Assembly: GCA_046566095.1 (NCBI GenBank)
Contig: JBKHXI010000057.1
Span: forward strand, 1-6,350
Direction of reading: 5' to 3'
DNA: 6,350 nucleotides
Origin: CAMPJU01 sp046566095
GTDB lineage: Bacteria; Pseudomonadota; Gammaproteobacteria; Xanthomonadales; Xanthomonadaceae
In this document: positions 1 to 4,580 of the stretch, piece by piece
Numbering within the stretch: the stretch's first letter is position 1
Layout of the letters: each line of letters starts with the position of its first letter
Position numbers and translations under genes: made by a program
Notes under the pieces: model-generated
The model's database searches: none
Told to the model about the DNA's origin: nothing
What the model saw: the letters and a program-made list of their open reading frames with translations, nothing else

Positions 1-1493
1 CGGCGGTAGCCGATGGCCTCGGTCAGGTGCGCGGTGGCGATGTCCGGGCTGCCGGCCAGGTCGGCGATGGTGCGGGCCACGCGCAGGATCCGGTGCATCG
101 AGCGCGCCGACAGCTGCAGCGATTCGATCGCGCGCTCCAGCAGCGCCTGATCGGCGGGCGCCAGCCGGCAGCAGGCGTCGGTCTCGGCCTGGCCCAGGTG
201 CGCATTGGGCTTGCCGGCGCGCTGCGCGGCGACTGCGCGCGCGGCTTCCACCCGCGCGCGCACCCGGGCGCTGGACTCGCCCGGCGGCGCGTCCGGGCGC
301 AGCTGCGCGGCCGGCAGCCGCGGCACCTCGACGTGCAGGTCGATGCGGTCGAGCAGCGGTCCCGACAGCCGCGCCCGGTAGCGGTCGATCGCCTCGCCGC
401 TGCAGCGGCAGCGCCCGGAGACGTCGCCGGCCCAGCCGCAGGGGCAGGGATTCATCGCCGCCACCAGCTGGAAGCGCGCCGGGAACCGCGCCGAACGGGC
501 GGCGCGCGAGACCGTGACCACGCCCGATTCCAGCGGCTCGCGCAGCACCTCCAGCGCGCGCCGGTCCCACTCGGGCAGTTCGTCGAGGAACAGCACGCCG
601 TTGTGCGCCAGCGAGATCTCGCCCGGGCGCGGCTCGCTGCCGCCGCCGGCCAGCGCCACCGCGCTGGCGGTGTGGTGCGGCGCCCGGAACGGGCGCTCGC
701 GCCAGCGCGCCGGATCCAGCCCGCGGCCGTCGTGCTGGCCGACCACCGAGCGCACCGCCGCCGCCTCCAGCGCCTCCTCCTCGCTCGCCTCGGGCAGCAA
801 CCCGGGCAGCCGCGAGGCCAGCAGGGTCTTGCCGCAGCCGGGCGGGCCGAGCAGCAGCAGGTGGTGGCTGCCGGCGGCGGCGATCTCCAGCGCCCGGCGC
901 GCATGCGCCTGGCCGCGCACGTCGGCCAGGTCCGGACCGGGCACTGGCACGGGTTCGGGCGCGACTGCCGGCGGCAGCTGACGGCGCCCGCACAGCGCGC
1001 CGCACACTTCCAGCAGGGTGCGCGCGGTGCGCACCTCGACCCCGCGCGCCAGCGCCGCCTCGGCGCCGTTGCCGGCCGGCACGATCATCTTTCGCCCGTC
1101 GCGCGCGGCCGCCAGCGCCGCGGGCAGGATGCCGTCGACCGGGCGCAGTTCGCCGGTCAGGCCCAGCTCGCCGTGGAATTCGTGGTCGGCCAGCGCCTGC
1201 AGCGGGATCTGGCCGCTGGCGGCGAGGATGCCCAGCGCGATCGGCAGGTCGAAGCGGCCGCCGTCCTTGGGCAGGTCCGCGGGCGCGAGGTTGACCGTGA
1301 TCCGGCGCGCGGGGAACTCGAACTGCGCGCAGCAGATCGCCGCGCGCACCCGGTCCTTGGCCTCGCGCACCGCCGCCTCCGGCAGGCCGACGATCGACAT
1401 CGACGGCAGCCCGCCGCCCAGGTGCACCTCGACCTTGACCGCGGGCGCACGCACCCCGACGCGTGCACGCCCGTGCACCAGCGCCAGTCCCAT
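1..1493 (-). CDS. comM: ComM/YifB-family Mg-chelatase-like AAA+ ATPase (3' end cut by window edge)
   Basis: ComM is a cytoplasmic hexameric helicase that promotes branch migration when transforming single-stranded DNA recombines into the chromosome; that role is known for the family, not shown here. The reading frame is open from the ATG at 1491-1493 to the left edge: 497 codons, against about 500-510 for the family, so only a few C-terminal codons are missing. In order: an N-terminal ChlI/Lon-like domain (about residues 20-145, with SIVGLPEAAVREAKDRVR at 33-50), a proline-rich linker (about 173-188), then the AAA+ core with Walker A GPPGCGKT at 216-223, Walker B VLFLDE ending at D304-E305, the MNPCPCG motif at 347-353 followed by a second Cys pair, and LSGPLLDRIDLHVEVP around 382, then the Mg-chelatase C-terminal helical domain. 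The gene starts 10 bp after the ubiK stop, so the two are probably cotranscribed; the TGAGG overlapping the ubiK stop can serve as its ribosome site. No frameshift seen. Confidence 0.95.
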   Translation of the reverse strand, partial: MGLALVHGRARVGVRAPAVKVEVHLGGGLPSMSIVGLPEAAVREAKDRVRAAICCAQFEFPARRITVNLAPADLPKDGGRFDLPIALGILAASGQIPLQALADHEFHGELGLTGELRPVDGILPAALAAARDGRKMIVPAGNGAEAALARGVEVRTARTLLEVCGALCGRRQLPPAVAPEPVPVPGPDLADVRGQAHARRALEIAAAGSHHLLLLGPPGCGKTLLASRLPGLLPEASEEEALEAAAVRSVVGQHDGRGLDPARWRERPFRAPHHTASAVALAGGGSEPRPGEISLAHNGVLFLDELPEWDRRALEVLREPLESGVVTVSRAARSARFPARFQLVAAMNPCPCGWAGDVSGRCRCSGEAIDRYRARLSGPLLDRIDLHVEVPRLPAAQLRPDAPPGESSARVRARVEAARAVAAQRAGKPNAHLGQAETDACCRLAPADQALLERAIESLQLSARSMHRILRVARTIADLAGSPDIATAHLTEAIGYR

Positions 1494-1503
1494 GGCGGCG
1501 GCC

Positions 1504-1815
1504 TCAGGCCGGCGGGTCGGCGGGCGGCTGCGGCGGCGCGCGCGTCGCCTGGCCCTGCGCGGCCAGCTGCGCCTCCAGCCGCTCCACCGTGCGTCGCAGC
1601 TCCTCGAGCCGGTCGCGGGTGCGCAGCAGCACCAGCTTCTGCACGTCGAACTCCTCGCGGGTGACCAGGTCGAGCTTGGACAGCCCGGTCTGCAGCACCA
1701 CCTTGAAGTTCTGCTGCAGTTCCTGGCGCAGCTCCTCGGAGGGCCCGCGCAGGCCCGGCGGGACCATGTTGCTCAGGCGCCGGGCGAGGTCGTCGATGTG
1801 GCTCAGGTCGATCAT
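1504..1815 (-). CDS. ubiK: UbiK accessory factor of ubiquinone biosynthesis (BMFP domain)
   Basis: UbiK (E. coli YqiC) is a small coiled-coil protein that works with UbiJ in the soluble ubiquinone-biosynthesis complex; aerobic growth depends on it in enterobacteria. The 103-residue product matches the family's usual 80-105. It begins MIDLSHIDDLARRLS, then has the amphipathic segment EELRQELQQNFKVVLQ (about 27-42), the conserved stretch LSKLDLVTREEFDVQK (45-60), and a heptad-rich coiled coil (about 60-88), ending in a Pro/Ala tail. An in-frame ATG 39 codons upstream (1932) was rejected: the extension is Arg/Pro-rich and unlike the family, whereas MIDL is the usual N-terminus. The ribosome site before 1815 is weak. 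It is the first gene of a ubiK-comM pair and is divergent from the P-II gene, an arrangement I recall from pseudomonads and xanthomonads. Confidence 0.92.
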   Translation of the reverse strand: MIDLSHIDDLARRLSNMVPPGLRGPSEELRQELQQNFKVVLQTGLSKLDLVTREEFDVQKLVLLRTRDRLEELRRTVERLEAQLAAQGQATRAPPQPPADPPA

Positions 1816-1915
1816 GTCGTGGCTCGGTTGCGACGGTGGCCCCAGCCTGCGCCCGGGCGCGGGCCGGCACAGTCGGCGGCGGCCGCGGCGCGGGGTAGGA
1901 AAACCCCGAACCTGC

Positions 1916-1921
1916 AGTCTA
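1916..1921 (-). promoter_or_regulatory. Possible -10 element for ubiK-comM
   Basis: Read on the minus strand this is TAGACT, matching the TAnnnT pattern at the other putative promoters in the window. No good -35 lies at 16-18 bp; the nearest TTG-like box (TTGTGA, 1945-1950) is 23 bp away. It would give a leader of about 94 nt whose start carries a 6-bp hairpin (1891-1896 with 1903-1908). Tentative. Confidence 0.25.
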
Positions 1922-1981
1922 GTGTGTCGCATGCGGGATGGCGTTCACAAACAGACCCCACGAACAGGCTGTCCAGCCGGG

Positions 1982-2047
1982 CTGTCGTCCCGAGCGCAGC
2001 GAGGGACCTGCTTTCAAGCAGATTCCTCACTGCGTTCGGAATGACAG
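1982..2047. repeat. 66-bp imperfect palindrome, interspersed repeat
   Basis: Two 32-nt arms (1982-2013 and 2016-2047) flank a 2-nt centre. They are complementary at 26 of 32 positions, and all six differences are transitions. The core words (CCGAGCGCAGCGAGG on one arm, TTCGGAATGACAG on the other) resemble a palindrome I recall as dispersed in many high-GC proteobacterial genomes, where it often yields spurious ORFs rich in 'SERSEES'-like peptides; two such peptides are encoded here on the minus strand. It lies between the divergent ubiK and glnK genes. Function unknown: transcribed, it could fold into one long hairpin. Confidence 0.8.
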
Positions 2048-2062
2048 CGGAAGGCAGTTGGG

Positions 2063-2075
2063 TTCGGAATGACAG
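2063..2075. repeat. Partial extra copy of the palindrome's right end
   Basis: The 13 bp TTCGGAATGACAG repeat exactly the end of the 66-bp palindrome (2035-2047), 28 bp downstream and in the same orientation. This looks like a remnant of a second, partial unit, or a slippage or recombination scar at the edge of the element. Confidence 0.6.
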
Positions 2076-2129
2076 GGAGGGGGGATGTTGCGGGGGCTGG
2101 CGGGACGGCACACCGGCCGGGCGGCGCGC

Positions 2130-2135
2130 TATCCT
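2130..2135 (+). promoter_or_regulatory. Possible -10 element for the P-II gene
   Basis: TATCCT within GCGCTATCCTGCGG, 29 bp upstream of the ATG, resembles a sigma70 -10. The hexamer 17 bp upstream (GGCACA, 2107-2112) matches TTGACA at only three positions. I looked for a sigma54 -24/-12 pair (GG and GC dinucleotides at the right spacing), common for glnK, and saw no convincing match. Confidence 0.3.
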
Positions 2136-2164
2136 GCGGCACAGCAGATCCAGGAGGCGACGCG

Positions 2165-2503
2165 ATGAAGATGGTCATGGCGATCATCAAGCCGTTTAAG
2201 CTCGACGATGTGCGCGAGGCGCTGTCGGAGGCCGGGGTGGCCGGTATCACCGCCACCGAGGTCAAGGGCTTCGGCCGCCAGAAGGGCCATACCGAGCTCT
2301 ACCGCGGCGCCGAGTACGTGGTCGACTTCCTGCCCAAGATCAAGCTCGAGGTCGCGGTCACCGACGACCAGGCCGACGCGGTGGTCGAGGCGATCATGCA
2401 GGCCGCCGGCACCGGCAAGATCGGCGACGGCAAGATCTTCGTCTGGGAGCTCGACCGCGCCGTGCGCATCCGCACCGGCGAGCTCGACGCCGACGCGCTC
2501 TGA
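2165..2503 (+). CDS. glnK: P-II family nitrogen regulatory protein (GlnK-like)
   Basis: P-II proteins are cytoplasmic trimers that sense 2-oxoglutarate and ATP/ADP and pass nitrogen and energy status to glutamine synthetase adenylyltransferase, NtrB and the ammonium channel AmtB. The 112-residue product is exactly family size. Visible: N-terminal IIKPFKLDDVREAL; the T-loop with uridylylation target Tyr51 in YRGAEY (46-51) and GFGRQKGH (35-42, Q39 for 2-oxoglutarate); K58; the ATP-binding TGKIGDGKIF (83-92); and RIRTGE (101-106). The second half (VAVTDDQ, ELDRAVRIRTGE, ending in AL) resembles GlnK more than GlnB; residue 54 is Asp, as in E. coli GlnB, but I recall Asp there in pseudomonad GlnK too. 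A strong GGAGG (2153-2157) sits 7 bp before the ATG and fixes this start over an in-frame ATG at 2069. The usual partner amtB does not follow. GlnB remains possible as a name. Confidence 0.93.
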   Translation: MKMVMAIIKPFKLDDVREALSEAGVAGITATEVKGFGRQKGHTELYRGAEYVVDFLPKIKLEVAVTDDQADAVVEAIMQAAGTGKIGDGKIFVWELDRAVRIRTGELDADAL

Positions 2504-2812
2504 CGGCGCGCCCGCATGGCCGTGTCCTGCGCATCGCCCGGGGCCGCGGGGAGGGGCGTTGCTGCGGGCGGGCTTCGTCGCGCCGCAAGCGTGGCGCTGC
2601 GCGCGCGGGCCATGTTGGCGGGCCCAGCCGCGTTTCGTGGGCGCAGGGGTCGCGGCTGCGATGCGAGTCCTGGCCGCGCTTGACCGGGCGCACAAAACCG
2701 CGATAGCGCCGCTCCGTGTGCGGACCAGCCATGACCGGGCCGTGACCGGGTTCTCGGACGCCGGGCGCGCGCGGGTGTGGGATGGACCCACGGAACAGGG
2801 AGGGAAGCGGGG
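2504..2812. other. Intergenic DNA after glnK, no recognisable gene
   Basis: There is no amtB and no ORF with family-like sequence here. A 55-codon ATG frame at 2516-2683 has no ribosome site and a low-complexity Ala/Gly/Arg product, so I discount it. Short GC-rich inverted repeats occur (for example GGGCC and GGCCC around 2617-2635), but none is followed by a clear T-run, so I call no intrinsic terminator for glnK. The second half probably carries the promoter and leader of the small ORF that follows. Confidence 0.5.
2680..2707 (+). promoter_or_regulatory. Possible sigma70 promoter for the small membrane ORF
   Basis: TTGACC (2680-2685, five of six to the -35 consensus) and GATAGC (2702-2707, weak -10) are 16 bp apart. 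This would start a transcript near 2714 with a leader of about 100 nt before the 39-codon ORF. The -10 match is only three of six, so this is a suggestion. Confidence 0.25.
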
Positions 2813-2932
2813 ATGGACAGCGGCAAGCCGGCCGGCGGCGATCGCCTCGAGCTTTGGATGCGCACCGTGCTGCTGCTGGCGCTGGCCGCGGGGACCTGCT
2901 GGGTCTATCTCGACGGCCGGTCGGTGTTCTGA
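2813..2932 (+). CDS. Small single-pass membrane protein, 39 residues, unknown function
   Basis: I do not recognise this protein. Support for a real gene comes from a strong ribosome site (AGGGAGG, GGAGG at 2799-2803, 9 bp before the ATG) and from the product's layout: a hydrophilic N-terminus with charges (MDSGKPAGGDRLE), one hydrophobic stretch (about residues 15-32, including VLLLALAAGTCWVY), and a short polar tail ending LDGRSVF. A single Arg at position 17 precedes the hydrophobic core. Either orientation in the inner membrane is possible. It stands alone between glnK and a REP cluster, on the same strand as glnK but 309 bp downstream. It resembles small stress or regulatory membrane peptides only in size and layout. 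It could be a chance ORF, but the good Shine-Dalgarno plus a coherent membrane segment argue against that. Confidence 0.55.
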   Translation: MDSGKPAGGDRLELWMRTVLLLALAAGTCWVYLDGRSVF

Positions 2933-3033
2933 TCCCCGGGCCCGGTCCCGGCGCCCGTGCCCGGTCCGCGCGGTCGCGCCGGGGCCGCGGGGCGGCGGCG
3001 ATGGTGGGCGGGGCGCGTGCGGAACCGTCGTCC

Positions 3034-3063
3034 GGCGGTCGCGCCCGAGGGGCGCTCCTACGG
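3034..3063 (-). repeat. REP-type palindrome, copy 1
   Basis: A 30-bp unit identical to 3167-3196. On the minus strand it reads CCGTAGGAGCGCC and onward: a GTAG head followed by a hairpin with a perfect 6-bp stem (GCGCCC 3041-3046, GGGCGC 3050-3055) and a GAG/CTC loop. A GTAG head plus a short GC palindrome is the hallmark of REP elements mobilised by RAYT (TnpA-REP) enzymes in Pseudomonas and Stenotrophomonas. No RAYT gene is in this window. Confidence 0.75.
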
Positions 3064-3080
3064 AGCCGTCGCGTCCGTCG

Positions 3081-3149
3081 GTGAACGTGGCGAGGGCCGT
3101 TTGCACCGAGCCGTTCATCCGGGGGTGAGCGTGGCAGGGGGCGTTTGCA
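3081..3149. repeat. Diverged tandem duplication, two 25-bp units 44 bp apart
   Basis: Units 3081-3105 and 3125-3149 (GTGA[A/G]CGTGGC at the start, CGTTTGCA at the end) match at 21 of 25 positions. They lie between REP copies 1 and 2, so a larger REP-plus-spacer block may have been duplicated and then decayed. No function seen. Confidence 0.55.
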
Positions 3150-3166
3150 GGCGTCGACAATTCGTT

Positions 3167-3196
3167 GGCGGTCGCGCCCGAGGGGCGCTCCTACGG
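3167..3196 (-). repeat. REP-type palindrome, copy 2
   Basis: Identical over 30 bp to 3034-3063 and in the same orientation, 133 bp away; stem 3174-3179 with 3183-3188, GTAG head (minus strand) at 3191-3194. Exact identity between the copies, while the sequence between them has diverged, points to recent movement or gene conversion, or to constraint on the palindrome. Confidence 0.75.
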
Positions 3197-3261
3197 GAGG
3201 GGTCGTCGGTCGGTGATGGCGTCCAGGGGGGGCGCGCCTGCGGCCGCCTTCGTTCGGATTC

Positions 3262-3284
3262 GCAGGAGCGGGCCTTGCCCGCGA
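3262..3284 (+). repeat. REP-type palindrome, inverted variant
   Basis: Plus-strand GCAGGAGCGGGCC and onward: a GCAG head in place of GTAG, the same GGAGCG word as copies 1 and 2, then a perfect 6-bp stem (GCGGGC 3268-3273, GCCCGC 3277-3282) with a CTT loop. It is head-to-head with copy 2, like the paired (BIME) arrangement of REPs. The stem sequence differs from the other copies but stays self-complementary. Confidence 0.65.
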
Positions 3285-3300
3285 TGGCCTTCCCGGCGAA

Positions 3301-3325
3301 CCGGCATGCAATCGCGCGATGCCGG
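3301..3325. repeat. Short hairpin downstream of speE
   Basis: CCGGCAT (3301-3307) and ATGCCGG (3319-3325) form a 7-bp stem with an 11-nt loop, 36 bp past the speE stop on the minus strand. It could help end speE transcription, but no T-run follows on either strand, so it is not called as an intrinsic terminator. A second 6-bp GC stem (3346-3351 with 3354-3359) abuts the stop codon but would have only a 2-nt loop. Confidence 0.35.
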
Positions 3326-3360
3326 GCGCATCCCCCCGTCGCGCGCGGCCCCCGGGCCGG

Positions 3361-4212
3361 TCAGCCGTCCAGCGCCTCGGCCACGAACGGCGGCGTCGCC
3401 AGCGCGCCGTGGTGGACGCCGGCGCTGTAGTACCGGGTCGGGAACTCCTTGGCCCGCGCCGCCGCCTCGCGGAATTCGAAGCCGTGGCCGTGCTTGCGCG
3501 CCAGCGTGCAGCTCCACCAGCCGGTCGGGTAGCACGGCTGCGGGAACGGCAGCGTGGCGAACGCGGCGAAGCCGGCGCTGGCCATCTCGCCGCGCATCGC
3601 GCGGATCAGGTCCAGCAGCGCCAGCGGCGATTCGGACTGCTGCACCAGGATGCCGTCGTCGCGCAGGACGCGGAAGCAGGACGCGTAGAAGGCGCGGTTG
3701 AACAGGCCCTCGGCCGGGCCGACCGGGTCGGTGGAGTCGACGATCACCACGTCCAGGCTGGCCGGCGCCGCGTCGCGCATGAAGGCCACGCCGTCGTCGA
3801 ACAGCAGCCGCGCGCGCGGGTCGGCGTTGGCCTCGCACAGCTCCGGGAACCACTTCTCGGCCATGCGCGTGACCTGCTCGTCGATGTCGCACTGCACGGC
3901 GTGGACCACGCCGGGGTGCCGGAGCACCTCGCGCAGGGTGCCGCAGTCGCCGCCGCCGATGATCGCCACCTCGCGCGGCGCGGCATGGGTGAACAGCGCC
4001 GGGTGCGCCATCATCTCGTGGTACAGGAAGTTGTCGCGGGCGGTCAGCATCACCGCGCCGTCGATCAGCATCAGGTTGCCCCAGTCGCTGGTCTCGTAGA
4101 TCTCGATCTTCTGGAATGGCGACTGCACCGCGTCGAGCTTGCGCACGATCCGGAAGCCGATCGCCGAGCCGGTCGGATCGAAGTTCTCGTAGTGCCAGGT
4201 CGGGGTGGTCAT
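3361..4212 (-). CDS. speE: Spermidine synthase (polyamine aminopropyltransferase)
   Basis: SpeE transfers the aminopropyl group of decarboxylated SAM to putrescine, giving spermidine and methylthioadenosine, in the cytoplasm. The 283-residue product is normal length. It has the N-terminal beta-strand oligomerisation domain (about 5-58; WGNLMLIDGAVMLTARD at 44-60), YHEMMAHPAL (64-73), the nucleotide-binding loop GGGDCGTLREVLRHP (86-100), acidic residues in CDIDE (108-112), DDG (139-141), and the catalytic loop VDSTDPVGPAEGLF with D159 and D162. CYPTGWWS (227-234) contributes to the substrate pocket. The start at 4212 (MTTPTWHYENF) is preferred to an in-frame ATG at 4284 because the extension would read through the likely promoter and is unlike the family. 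The ribosome site is weak. The loop has Cys at 90 where many relatives have Gly. It is divergent from speA, so both polyamine genes share one control region. speD, needed for the co-substrate, is not in view. Confidence 0.95.
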   Translation of the reverse strand: MTTPTWHYENFDPTGSAIGFRIVRKLDAVQSPFQKIEIYETSDWGNLMLIDGAVMLTARDNFLYHEMMAHPALFTHAAPREVAIIGGGDCGTLREVLRHPGVVHAVQCDIDEQVTRMAEKWFPELCEANADPRARLLFDDGVAFMRDAAPASLDVVIVDSTDPVGPAEGLFNRAFYASCFRVLRDDGILVQQSESPLALLDLIRAMRGEMASAGFAAFATLPFPQPCYPTGWWSCTLARKHGHGFEFREAAARAKEFPTRYYSAGVHHGALATPPFVAEALDG

Positions 4213-4239
4213 CGCTGCAGCCCAAGCGCGGGGACGCGG

Positions 4240-4245
4240 ATTGTA
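4240..4245 (-). promoter_or_regulatory. Likely -10 element of speE promoter
   Basis: On the minus strand this reads TACAAT within GCTACAATCC, a five-of-six -10. No good -35 is seen 16-18 bp upstream, near 4263-4268. Transcription would start near 4233, giving a leader of about 20 nt and placing the 4301-4371 hairpin upstream of the promoter, outside the transcript. Confidence 0.5.
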
Positions 4246-4300
4246 GCGGACAAGCTGTGGTCTCCTGCTCTTCCTGGAAGCCATTGGGAAAGCGCTGGGA

Positions 4301-4371
4301 GAGCCGGGCCGGTGGCCGTCGCAACCAAGCGATTATCGCGGAGCGACTTGCGGCGGCCGCCGGCCCGGCTC
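4301..4371 (+). repeat. Large hairpin element, left copy (unknown family)
   Basis: A 24-bp stem (4301-4324 with 4348-4371) in which 22 pairs are Watson-Crick and two (4313/4359, 4319/4353) are G-T wobbles; it closes a 23-nt loop at 4325-4347. The loop contains GCGATTATCGC and then GGAGCGAC, and is identical to the loop of the right copy read on the other strand, although the stems differ in most of their sequence. It lies between the putative speE and speA promoters. I do not recognise the element; it is not a canonical terminator, attC site or REP. Confidence 0.8.
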
Positions 4372-4406
4372 CGCCCGCGAACTCTTGCTATTGAATCCGT
4401 CGGCTT

Positions 4407-4497
4407 CGGATCGAGGCAGTCCGGCCGGCGAACATGCCAAGTCGCTCCGCGATAATCGCTTGGTTGGCATGCCCACCGGCCGGACTGCCTCGATCCG
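4407..4497 (-). repeat. Large hairpin element, right copy, inverted (unknown family)
   Basis: A perfect 22-bp outer stem (4407-4428 with 4476-4497), a 4-by-4 segment pairable with one Watson-Crick and three wobble pairs (4429-4432 with 4472-4475), and a perfect 8-bp inner stem (4433-4440 with 4464-4471) enclose the 23-nt loop 4441-4463. On the minus strand this loop equals 4325-4347 exactly. Identity with the left copy covers 29 bp without mismatch (4322-4350 against 4438-4466) and 38 of 42 when extended to 4309-4350 and 4438-4479. The outer stem has no counterpart in the left copy. Confidence 0.85.
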
Positions 4498-4514
4498 CCG
4501 GTTCCATGACGGCT

Positions 4515-4546
4515 TCGACAAGGGGTACGACCGGGGGCGCTAAACT
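4515..4546 (+). promoter_or_regulatory. Possible speA promoter
   Basis: TCGACA (4515-4520, five of six to TTGACA) and TAAACT (4541-4546, four of six to TATAAT) lie 20 bp apart, longer than ideal. The -10 sits in GCGCTAAACTGCGC, much like the one proposed for glnK. Transcription would begin near 4553, with a leader of about 28 nt. GGGGG (4533-4537) and CCCCC (4553-4557), with CGC/GCG inside, form an imperfect inverted repeat across the -10. Confidence 0.4.
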
Positions 4547-4580
4547 GCGCGTCCCCCGCCGACTCCCGGATCCCGCCCCG

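Larger units (their letters stand above)
2933..3360. other. Convergent intergenic region with repeat cluster
   Basis: This 428-bp gap separates the small ORF (plus) from the 3' end of speE (minus). I see no credible gene. It holds three REP-type palindromes, a diverged tandem duplication and a 7-bp-stem hairpin, listed separately. Stretches between about 2935 and 3000 are extremely GC-rich with many CCGG/GGCC words but no ordered repeat I could define. Convergent gene ends are the typical home of REP elements. Confidence 0.7.

Noticed and set aside
27..1664. 545-codon plus-strand ORF over comM
   Set aside because: It is antisense to comM, whose frame shows every family motif. The product is Arg/Ala/Gln-rich low complexity, as expected from the complement of a high-GC gene.
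2076..2150. Sigma54 promoter for glnK
   Set aside because: GGCAC-like words occur, but I found no GG-N10-GC pair with acceptable flanks.
2516..2683. 55-codon ATG ORF directly after glnK
   Set aside because: No Shine-Dalgarno sequence, and an Ala/Gly/Arg low-complexity product.
2129..3160. 343-codon minus-strand ORF over glnK and the downstream gap
   Set aside because: It overlaps glnK and the repeat cluster, has a compositionally biased product and no ribosome site.
4301..4371. Hairpin as an intrinsic terminator
   Set aside because: It lies upstream of two divergent genes, has a long loop, and has no T-run on either side.
4301..4497. Integron attC sites or a small CRISPR array
   Set aside because: No GTTRRRY/RYYYAAC core sites with paired L/R boxes, no integrase, only two units in inverted orientation, and the stems are not regularly spaced repeats.
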